Shown: positions 17,881-25,489 of the stretch, in pieces | Layout: each line of letters starts with the position of its first letter | Numbering within the stretch: position 1 is the stretch's first letter | From: Schoenoplectus triqueter | Lineage: Eukaryota > Streptophyta > Magnoliopsida > Poales > Cyperaceae | Length of the DNA stretch: 28,023 bases | Reading direction: 5' to 3' | Assembly (NCBI GenBank): GCA_964058805.1 | Contig: CAXKVV010001441.1 | Coordinates: forward strand, 1 to 28,023 | Notes under the pieces: generated by a model | Databases searched by the model: none | Told to the model about the DNA's origin: nothing | Seen by the model: the letters and a program-made list of their open reading frames with translations, nothing else | Translations under genes and position numbers: made by a program

Positions 17881-18180
17881 GAGTCTAAGTGTGCGACCCT
17901 TTTTCGCGCGCCGCCGCACCGCCGCCGGGCGATGGGTTCTGCGGAAGAAGGACACGGAGATCCCTCCCGAGCGTGCATCTGCGTGGGTGTCGGCCGATTC
18001 TGCCGATTAGAGATATTTGGATGCACATTCAGGGGGTTTTTAGTGATTGTGAGTTCTTGTAGATTCCGGTGGGCGCAAGCCCCCACCGTTAATTACCCTG
18101 GGCTACGAACCTCGAGGCACCTCTGGATCTTTGAAAGAGAGAAGCAAATAGTATAGTTAAGAGATGGGCAAGTGGTCGTC
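17881..18180. other. junction between copies B and C
   Basis: Homology of copy B fades near 17880 and copy C begins near 18180. The stretch is GC-rich around 17900-18000. It holds a hairpin with arms CGGTGGG and CCCACCG (18068-18089). The 113-codon frame at 17815-18156 and the antisense frame at 17877-18086 resemble no family I know and are not called. Confidence 0.45.
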
Positions 18181-18186
18181 TAAGTT

Positions 18187-18194
18187 TATAAAAG
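18187..18194 (+). promoter_or_regulatory. possible TATA box before the hairpin array
   Basis: TATAAAAG lies 16 bp before the first hairpin unit at 18210. If used, transcription would begin at or inside the array. No second copy was found to support it. Confidence 0.3.
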
Positions 18195-18208
18195 GGATCT
18201 ACGGAAGA

Positions 18209-18870
18209 TGAACCTACAAACAGATCGGTTCAATCTAGGGAAGACAAAACCTACAAACAGATCGGTTTTATCCTATGGGGGACGAACCTACAAACAGACC
18301 GGTTCAGTCCATGCCACCTCGAGATGTAACCTTACCAACAGACCAGGTTAATCTCTTCATAGGGGGCTTGAGGTGAGTCTACATACAGACCGACTCGACC
18401 TCCGTTGATCTAGAAGATAAACCTACAAACAGACCGGTTCAATCTTAACTAGTCAACAACCAATCACACAAAATACAACTCGAAGCACTGAGCCGGTTGA
18501 TCTTGAGGTTGGTGAATCAGGAGAAGGGTGGCTATGGCCCACGTATTTCTTCTCACTGATCTTCTAGATCATGAATTCGTAGCACTAAGCCGATTCATAA
18601 ACCTAGGAAACACAATTGCACACAATGTCAAACCTGAAGCGCTGGGCCAGTTCAACATTGAGGCATGTGTAAGTGAAGGAACCTACCTACAGAACGGTTC
18701 ACATTCACTGTTTTGTGGATGAATCTACCAACAGACCGATTCAATCTCACATTCTCGGGGAATGAGTCAGGAGACAAACTCGTCGACGGACGAGTTCAGT
18801 CTTGCCAGCTCAAACGGTCATGAATTACTTGTTCATGACACCGAGTCATTAAGATGTCACTTCGCTCGGA
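18209..18870. repeat. array of stem-loop units with constant loop and changing stems
   Basis: At least nine units share a loop close to TACAAACAGACC, bounded by short arms that differ but stay complementary: GAACC/GGTTC (18210-18231), AAAACC/GGTTTT (18246-18269), GAACC/GGTTC (18284-18305), TAACCT/AGGTTA (18327-18350), GAGTC/GACTC (18375-18396), AACC/GGTT (18420-18440), GAACC/GGTTC (18679-18700) and GAATC/GATTC (18721-18742). Outer arms also pair, for example GAGGT (18370) with ACCTC (18398), and AGTGAA (18672) with TTCACT (18704). A second loop type (TCGNAGCACTRAGCCG) has stems CAAC/GTTG (18476-18499) and GAAT/ATTC (18573-18596). At 18777-18796 AACTCGTC pairs with GACGAGTT. The 64-codon frame at 18528-18722 is not a gene. 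Confidence 0.8.
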
Positions 18871-19064
18871 CATCGTAATGTTCTTCATCTTCAAAGTCGA
18901 CATATCTCTCCATGCTGATGTCGTAGCTTTGGTCAATCTTCAACGAACGTCAAGATGTTCTTGTCTCGACTAATCATTCTACATGTTGCATTACTTGTGC
19001 AAAATTACTATGTAGCCCTACACCCCTTGTGTGAGCGTATTCAATCATGAGTTACTTGCTCATG
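18818..19064. repeat. paired palindromes TCATGAA and CATGAG
   Basis: TCATGAA (18818-18824) pairs with TTCATGA (18832-18838). About 227 bp later CATGAG (19046-19051) pairs with CTCATG (19059-19064). The loops are both TTACTTG-like and the surrounding text (CGAGTCATTAAGATGTCAC) is repeated, so these are two copies of one unit in which both arms changed. Confidence 0.72.
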
Positions 19065-19440
19065 GCAGCGAGTCATTAAGATGTCACCTCTCTAGGACAT
19101 CGTAATGTTCTTCTTCTTCAGAGTCGACGTATATCTTCATGTTAGTATCGTAGCTCTGGTTATTCTTCATCAAACATCAAGATGTTCCTGTCTCGATGTA
19201 TCTTCTCAGGTCGCTATCGAAGCCTTAATCTTCTCACGTCAAGATGTTCTTGTCTCAACGCATCTTCTTCATATTGCTATCGAAGCCTTAATCATCCCAC
19301 GTCAAGATGTTCTTGTCTCAACGTATCTTATTATTATTCATCAAATGTCAAGATGTTCTTGTCTTGACATATCTTCTCATATTGCTATTAAATCCTTGAT
19401 CATCCTACGTCAAGATGTTCTTGTCTTGACTAATCGTTCT
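18951..19440. repeat. tandem repeat with CAAGATGTTCTTG palindrome, 6 copies
   Basis: CAAGATGTTC occurs at 18951, 19178, 19240, 19303, 19349 and 19411, mostly 62-63 bp apart. The core is CAAGA-TGT-TCTTG. In the last two copies it is enclosed by GTCAAGA and TCTTGAC. Spacer text (ATTGCTATCGAAGCCTTAAT) is shared. The open frames at 19105-19467 and 19182-19367 follow from the repeat period and encode repeats of no known family. Confidence 0.82.
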
Positions 19441-19557
19441 AAATGTTGTGCGAATATTCCCATGTGACTCCACACTCCTTGTGTGAGCATTTTATTCATC
19501 TCAAAATACACAAAGCCCATATAATATCTCTTATTATTATCTCTATTGTAAAGATGC

Positions 19558-19558
<1 letters not shown>

Positions 19559-19610
<52 letters not shown>

Positions 19611-19650
19611 TTATTATTATTATTATTTTATTATTATTATTATTTTTGAA
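19559..19650. repeat. (TTA)n microsatellite
   Basis: This is a run of ATT/TTA triplets with small interruptions, about 28 units. Confidence 0.95.
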
Positions 19651-20740
19651 TGCTATTTATTTATGTAGAAAACTATTTACAAAAATAATAGAAAATGGGT
19701 AGCTATTAACTTAGAACTTTATTTATATTTTTGGGATTTTATAATAGCTAAAATAGTAGAATTTTATTTTTATTATTTCTAAACTCTATTTATTCTATAG
19801 AAAATCACTTACTAAAATAATAGAAAATAAAATGGCAATGATTTTTATTTATATTTTCAAAATGCTTATAATAGCTAAAGTAATAGAATTTTATTATTAT
19901 ATTCTATTATATTGTAATACTATTCATTATGTAAGAATTATTTACAAAATCAAAAGATGGTTAGCTATATTATTTTTATTATTATATTTTTTATTATTAT
20001 TGTTTTTTTTTTTTTTTTTTTTTTTAATATCTATAATAGCTAAAAGAAATCATTACTAATATTCTATTCTATCTATTATACTATTCATTATATCTATTCT
20101 TATTATTTTTATTTATTATCTATAGAAAGGTATAAGATTTTTATTATTAGTTGAAAGTAGTCATAAGAGATGAAATTCATTGTGTTTCTATTATAACTAT
20201 TATTTTATTACATTTTATTCATCAAAAGTATATTTTTGTATATTTGTATAGAAATAACAAAAGAAATACAATTCATATTATAAAAGAAAATGTATTTTAC
20301 TGTTTATTACCATAGTAGTATATTTTGTATATTTTGTGCTATTTATTCTTATTATTCTTTTTACAGGAAAATATCAAGAAAATATCAATATAATATCTAT
20401 TATTATTCATATATTTTTTATTTATCAAAGAATATAGCTAATCTCATTATTTATTATAGTATATTACCATCACTATTATTATTTCATGGAAAATCACTTG
20501 AAAAATTACTAAAATATATCTAGTTATTATTTATGATTTTTACTTGTATTTTTGGAATTTTATAGCATTTAAAATGACAAGTCAAATCTAGGTCAACTAT
20601 ATCAATATATGTAATGCATTTTGTTTTTAAATTGTTTTATCATGATTATATCTCTAAAACTGGAATATTATCATATAAAAAAAAAAAAAAAATAGTATGA
20701 AAAATAAGAAAATTTTAGAAACAAATTTGAGTCAATTTGG
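19651..20740. repeat. AT-rich block with degenerate tandem units
   Basis: Units with AAATAATAGAAAAT and TAATAGCTAAA recur near 19684/19743, 19818/19868 and 20033, about 125-165 bp apart and increasingly diverged. A 23-base T run lies at 20003-20025 and an A run near 20680-20694. No gene is supported; the open frames at 19832-20059 and 20290-20523 are low-complexity. Confidence 0.65.
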
Positions 20741-22267
20741 AGTTCAATAGCATTTTCAAATCATTTATTTACTCCATATTATTACTATTCTGTTATTATT
20801 TAATTAATGGGCTTAATCTGGGCCTTTGGATCTGCTCCAAGATTGGTGCTCATCTTTCATTTAACTTCGTTCTTACTTGGGCCGCTGGATATGCTTCAAG
20901 ATTGGTTTGTAATAGATGGACGGCCCAGATCTACATCCATCTCTCTATTAATGTGATGCTTCACCTCATGCGCCCGATCTCTTCAAGATTCACACACATA
21001 CGCCAATATTCGTGCTGCCGTGGTTCTCTGACTCTTCAGTCAATGCTAGCTCCAAGATTCGCGCTCTTGGCAGCGCCGGCGACTGCGGCCACCTTCCTCC
21101 GATCAGGTGACCGTCCCAGCGTCGTCTTGCCATGAGGAGTTATTCTACGGCGTCCGATTGATGATCCATGCGGTGGTTCTCAGTAAACACCGTTATCAAA
21201 TTATCTCAGTAGCACATTTCGGTACCGAGATGATTTCAATATCAAATTCGGTTTATTCATCGATCAATTCGCATAATTTTCATGTTATATGGCATCGCCT
21301 TAGCTCCTTTAACAAGATAGCATGGTCAATTTCTATTTGAATTCATCCAAGAAGACTGTGGAGCTCAAGATTATTCGGTACCGTTTGGTACCGACTCAGA
21401 ATGCGTTTGTAATCAATCTATATATGATATGCAAACTATCTTAACACTTCTGCATACTCCTATACTTGCCTAAAGTGAATTACTGATGTATAAAGCGCTG
21501 ATAATCCATGTATCTATGCTAATTGAGTGAAATACTCGATCGATACTGATGCAACTGTCAGTATATGAATTATTCCAAAGGAATTAGTTAAATTCTTGAA
21601 ATCAAATTTGCAAAACTCATTTAGGCGACTATGAAACTTCTCGACTATTACCTGGATATAGTTTTAAATCTCACTATTATGATAATTGCAAAAATAAAAG
21701 GGAAAAACAGTCCCAATTCACTCCATTGTATATCAGTATATCAATTTCACTCGATGAATCCACTGAATTTATGCAATTAAACTTGTGAAAGAGTTGAGAG
21801 GGTTACGGGAACCCTTCAATCAACTTCCATCACCAACTCAAAATGAATTACAATTCCAACTCAAGTATAAAATCGGGAGGGTTACAAAAACCCTTCAACC
21901 GATCACCAATTGACCTAATTTCAATGCATTACCCTCTGTGCAAATGTTTATAACTCTCAAAGAATCAAGAAATGAGAAGAATAGATGATAAAAAGAAAAG
22001 GAAGAATCAAATTCAGAAAGAAAAGAAAGAATTACACTCCAATTCTATATCAATTACATTCATGAATGAAAACCTTACTTATCCTCAGTTCTTGATGGAG
22101 ATAATAAGGGTAGTTGTGCTGTTTCAACTCAAGATGCTTGAATCTTCTTCAATTGCCAAAAACCCGATTTCAACTAATTCTTCTCTTCTCTCTCTATCTC
22201 TTTAGTATTTTCACTCTTCTCTCTCTTCTCTCTTTCTAATTGCCCCCTTCTATTGCCAGAATTGGGG
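20741..22267. repeat. conserved non-coding part of copy C
   Basis: 20870-21290 aligns with 925-1330 of copy A and includes GGCCCAGAT and GGTACCGAGATG. 21360-22267 aligns loosely with 6424-7475. Two hairpins at 21793-21824 and 21872-21903 share the GGGTT/AACCC inner stem but have different, still complementary outer arms (GTTGA/TCAAC and ATCGG/CCGAT). I find no supported gene; the open frames at 20737-21135, 21107-21340 and 21972-22205 have no recognisable content. Confidence 0.6.
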
Positions 22268-22276
22268 TTTATATAG
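22268..22276 (-). promoter_or_regulatory. leftward TATA box in copy C
   Basis: On the minus strand this reads CTATATAAA followed by CCCC and a GA-rich leader (22165-22240). Copy A has the same layout at 7476. It points away from the PMD gene, so copy C would carry divergent promoters. No coding region was found to the left. Confidence 0.5.
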
Positions 22277-23423
22277 GCCTCTTGCTTAATTGTGATTGGT
22301 TAAGTGATTAATGGCCGGATTATGGTTTCTAAACCAATCTTAGCCCTTGCTTCAATCCTAATTAACGGCCAAGATCTATTTGTGCTTCTTATCACTCAAC
22401 AAACTGCCTCTAACTGATTTCATTGCGGCTGGAGTTAGTTATTCTTATTTTCCTTTTTACTCTTTTGCCACTCTCTCACATACTTCGGTCTCCCATTATT
22501 CCAGAGCTTTCTAGAACATTCTAAGCGTTCTAACATCCATCCCATACTCCTATAAATCAATTGAGTCAATGTAGAGGTTCTGTTTAACACTTTAAACCCA
22601 TTTTCCACTTCTAAGCCTTCAAATCGGGTCTCCATTGCCACCTCACCTTCCCTTCATCAATTCTTCTATTTGCAGTCTCTAAATTCATCATTTTAACTCT
22701 AGAACTAGATTCTTCACACTCCTATGATCAATAGCATGCTCCATCACCACTTCTCCATTACTAACCTCGGCCTCTAATGGTGATCTGGTGGAACATCGGC
22801 TTAGAGCTTCCAAAGATACTGTCTTTGCACTCAAACAAGATCGCCTAAGTAGTAGGAAGGTGTACAAGTGATCAATTTGTCTCCTGCCTCTTCACAAAGG
22901 TTAGTCCCAATTTCAATTCCGCCAATTGCTTCAACCGATTACTCACTGTTTCTTCTCAATTTTCAAAATTGATCACTCATACAAGCTTTAATCCATGTTA
23001 CATAGCTCTGTGTGAAAGAATTTTGAAGAAAGAAGCTGCATTTGACTCTATTCAACAATGGCGCCTTCTTCTCCATCGCGCGGAAGGAAGAGGAAGAGAG
23101 GAAGAAGGGAGAGGGGAGAGCCGTCTACGGGTGCACCTGGCGCATGTGGACCAAAGCTTCAGGGAGAGATCTGTCAGAGAGGGACGGCGCAAGGTCCAGG
23201 TTTGTTCTTCCCTTTTCTCTTTTGATTTAAATTTTGCTTCTTATTCACATGAGACTGGTTCATAACTGTTGATCTGCGCCTCTGTCTCATTCTCTTACAA
23301 GTGGCCCCCACCAGTCAGCATCTTATAGATAATCAAGCTGACATGGCACACTGTGATAGGTCCACTTGTTTAATCAATCTATTAATCATCTGTTATAGTA
23401 TGCTGAGGTGGCTCTGTAGTGTG
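22277..23423. other. non-coding DNA between leftward promoter and G-box array
   Basis: Loose similarity to 7485-8330 is seen in parts. An ATG at 23059 opens a 57-codon frame with a basic start (MAPSSPSRGRKRKRGRR). A minus-strand frame of 68 codons lies at 22435-22641. Neither is conserved in copy A or B, so neither is called. A TCP-like site GTGGCCCCCAC is at 23301. Confidence 0.45.
22509..22521. promoter_or_regulatory. three-unit heat-shock-element match
   Basis: TTCTAGAACATTC fits TTCnnGAAnnTTC exactly. It lies about 235 bp upstream of the leftward TATA box. I did not see it in copy A, so it may be chance. Confidence 0.3.
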
Positions 23424-23753
23424 GTGCCATGTGTCACCTCTGGGGTTTGTGTTACCTAGTTGGACCAATAACATGCAGCCATGTGGCAATAGGTTTAGTA
23501 TGATCTGCTGAGGTGTTTTGCTAACAGATTGCCATGTGGCATATGGGGAGTGAGGTGGCCTCCTCTGACTGTGCCATGTGGCACAGGGTTGGGTTAAGTG
23601 GACCTCTGGTGTGGTGCCATGTGGCACTAGGGTGGTGAGGTGGCCCACTGGCTGTCTGCCACGTGGCACTAAGGTGGGGCCCACCTGTCAGTGACTCATA
23701 CCTGGGTGGGGCCCACTTGCTGACATGGCCCAATGAGGGGCTGCCACGTGGCA
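23424..23753. repeat. array of seven G-box palindromes, about 42-bp spacing (copy C)
   Basis: Palindromes start near 23424, 23478, 23530, 23571, 23614, 23657 and 23742. Steps after the second are 52, 41, 43, 43 and 85 bp (twice 42.5). GTGCCATGTGGCAC at 23571 and 23614 and TGCCACGTGGCA at 23657 and 23742 are the best units. Single open frames through both strands (23382-23754) come from the repeat. The array is the inverted counterpart of 17337-17688 and lies about 1.3 kb upstream of the PMD gene. Confidence 0.85.
23674..23716. promoter_or_regulatory. two palindromic TCP-type sites
   Basis: GTGGGGCCCAC occurs at 23674-23684 and 23706-23716. The first is followed by CTGTCAG, as at other sites in the repeat. 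GTGGGNCC is the known class I TCP consensus; binding is inferred. Confidence 0.5.
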
Positions 23754-24179
23754 CACCCTCTCTCTTCGCTTATTTTATTCCCTCTGTGTTTCTTGCACCC
23801 AGTTTGTACCCAGAGCTGCTGTTATCCCCAATTTGCACCCAGATCTGCCCTGATCAAATCTCAGCCTCTGATTAATCTATTTAATCTGCCTTTATTTTCT
23901 CTGAATTTATTCTGATAGCTCCACTTATCCAAAAATCATGAAAATTTCACCAAAAATCCCTAAATTCATGATGATCATCCCTGTAATTTTTAATTCCATT
24001 TTTACCCCTCCTTCTCTGGATTAAAAATTCTTTTATTCATAAAACCCTATTATTCTCTCTGAATTAATCCCTAATCTCAGTTATAGCTCTGTGTCTCTGC
24101 TAATTACCTCTCTCTTGCAGAAACCACCCTAACTAAATACCAATTAGACTTATATTGATATTTATTAGGGCTTGATTTG

Positions 24180-24400
24180 ATCAAATGCTGACTACTTATC
24201 AGCAATTAATACAAATCTAGACTTGATCAGATGGTTGCTCCCAGCTTTGGCACCTGATCAGTCTTGTGAAATTGACTTTCAATCCCTTAACATGAGGGTG
24301 ACTTGGTCAAATAACTGACTACTTATCAGTAATTGACACAAATCAAAGCATGGTTAGGTGGTTGCTCGCAGCTTTGGCACCAGGTCAGCCTTGAAAGCAA
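24180..24400. repeat. doubled 'ttggcacc' unit, about 125 bp
   Basis: Two similar units begin CTGACTACTTATCAG (24188 and 24315) and end GCTTTGGCACC..GTCAG. The first has TGATCAG (24225-24231) facing CTGATCA (24254-24260). Both units also occur in copy A (8710-8900) and copy B (16690-16900), so the duplication predates the copies. Confidence 0.75.
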
Positions 24401-24559
24401 AATCACATTTGGAATTTCTCATGATTAGTTGCATCAAAATGCTAGCTTGGCATTGACATCATTTCATGTAGCATAGGGATTTTACTGCTTCAGCTCCTTT
24501 CTAGGGTTAGCTTCAAAGGCAGATTTCTAGGGTTCAATTCTGACCCTCTTCAATAGGTC

Positions 24560-24790
24560 ACTGAGGTGTGGGGTCCACCTGTCAGTGAAAATGGTCATAT
24601 GGATGACTCATCAGATAGGCTATGCTATTAGGTTCATCTGCAAGGGGCTGCCAGGTGGGTCCCACTTGTCAGAGAAAATATAATCAAATGGCTGACCCAT
24701 CAGGAGATTTTCTCTCTCCTAAATCTCCCGAGGGTCAGCCACCTCGAATGAGTAGGAGGTGGTGGGGTATTTATATCCTCGTCTTTCACC
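24560..24790 (+). promoter_or_regulatory. promoter module 1 of copy C
   Basis: In order: a TCP-like GTGGGGTCCAC (24568-24578), GTGGGTCCCAC followed by TTGTCAG (24655-24672), a palindrome with arms GGCTGACCC (24690-24698) and GGGTCAGCC (24732-24740) and an inner GGAGATTT/AAATCTCC stem, then GGGGTATTTATAT with the TATA box at 24768. About 245 bp further on the arrangement repeats as module 2. Copy B has both modules in inverted orientation. The 63-codon frame at 24622-24813 is not a gene. Confidence 0.7.
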
Positions 24791-24879
24791 ATATTATTTC
24801 ATTGTGGGATTAATGCTTAACCTCTGTTCCGGGTTGGTTAGCTTTCTTAACAAAAATAGGCTAGGTCTATGTCATTGGA

Positions 24880-25045
24880 GCTGCTCATAAGGGACTGCCA
24901 TGTGGGTCCCACTTGTCAGAAAAGATAAAATCACATGGTGACACCCAAGAGGTCTCCTCTCTCCCTCGATCTTCTTGGGTGTCACACATGCTGAGTGGAT
25001 AGAGAATAGCGGGGTATTTATACTCTTCACTTTGCGCTCAGCATT
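24880..25045 (+). promoter_or_regulatory. promoter module 2, likely promoter of the PMD gene
   Basis: GTGGGTCCCAC followed by TTGTCAG (24902-24919) comes first. Then a perfect 13-bp palindrome, GTGACACCCAAGA (24938-24950) with TCTTGGGTGTCAC (24973-24985), and GGGGTATTTATAC with the TATA box at 25015-25023. A CT-rich leader follows at 25115-25145. Transcription would start near 25045. The palindrome has a different sequence from that of module 1 but the same place and symmetry. Confidence 0.65.
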
Positions 25046-25467
25046 CCATTGTGGGATTAATGGATTTGTTCCGGGGTTATGCAGCGACTTTTCCTGATCA
25101 GTGGGCCACCTTTCCACTGCTCTCTCTCTCTCTTCTTCCCCTTTCTTATGATTTATCATCAATTTATTTCATTTATTCATCCATTCATCCTTGAAACTTT
25201 TCAAGGGTAAACAAAGAGCCACCCACCAAGACGAGCCTTGAATGCTCGAAAGGCTTGTCTTGGTGCATTATCCCTTATTATTCATCACTTCATTTCTCAT
25301 GACGTCTTCTCTTCTTCGGGTATTGTAGTTTTATCTCATGACGCCATTCCGCGTCGCCCCTTGAGTCATTATCATTCTTTCTACGAGGATCCTAGCGATT
25401 GGACTCCTCTCGTCTCAGCCATCCGAGCGACTCCTGTCTACCCGCGAGGCGGCGGTTTATTTTTCAG
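25046..25467 (+). other. probable 5' exon and first intron of the PMD gene
   Basis: From the likely start at 25045 the leader runs to a donor site, CAAGG|GTAAAC (25206|25207). A strong acceptor follows a pyrimidine tract, TTTATTTTTCAG, ending at 25467. Splicing these joins an ATG at 25079 or 25148 in frame with the main coding exon. A second in-frame acceptor ends at 25365. Without splicing, the stop TAA at 25208 closes these upstream frames. Copy B keeps the donor sequence but has a stop four codons after the matching ATG, so this exon may be untranslated in the family. Confidence 0.45.
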
Positions 25468-25489
25468 GGATGATCAGCCTCATGACATC

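Larger units (their letters stand above)
18180..25215 (+). repeat. PMD-linked repeat, copy C (full length in this window)
   Basis: This 7-kb non-coding segment ends at the PMD gene's first exon. In order it holds a hairpin array (18209-19064), a palindromic tandem array (18951-19430), an AT-rich block (19559-20740), a unit shared with 925-1330 (20800-21340), a leftward promoter (22268), the G-box array (23424-23753), the doubled 'ttggcacc' units (24180-24400) and two rightward promoter modules (24560-25045). Parts recur in copies A and B. Three copies in two orientations show a mobile or amplified unit, but no transposase is visible and no terminal repeats or target duplication were identified. 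Whether it is a transposon or the 5' region of an amplified gene family is open. Confidence 0.72.

Noticed and set aside
17815..18156. 113-codon open frame at the B/C junction
   Set aside because: It is open on both strands because of local GC richness. No recognisable domain, promoter or conserved copy.
19105..19467. 120-codon frame with internal repeats (SRCSCLD-like units)
   Set aside because: The frame is produced by a tandem DNA repeat without stops. A second frame is open across the same repeat.
20737..21135. 132-codon frame on the + strand
   Set aside because: It is the longest small frame here, but the homologous part of copy A (925-1170) is closed by stops and no family is recognised.
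22969..23265. Frames around ATG 23059 with a basic, nuclear-signal-like start
   Set aside because: The region is purine-rich and not conserved in copy B, and no splice path to the PMD exon could be supported.
24872..25162. 96-codon minus-strand frame over promoter module 2
   Set aside because: It is antisense to the promoter, TATA box and CT-rich leader, with no known motif.
15962..25215. Copies B and C as terminal inverted repeats of one transposon
   Set aside because: No target duplication was found at the outer ends, the PMD gene lies outside the arms rather than between them, and copy A shows that the unit also exists in direct orientation. The idea is kept only as a possibility under findings.
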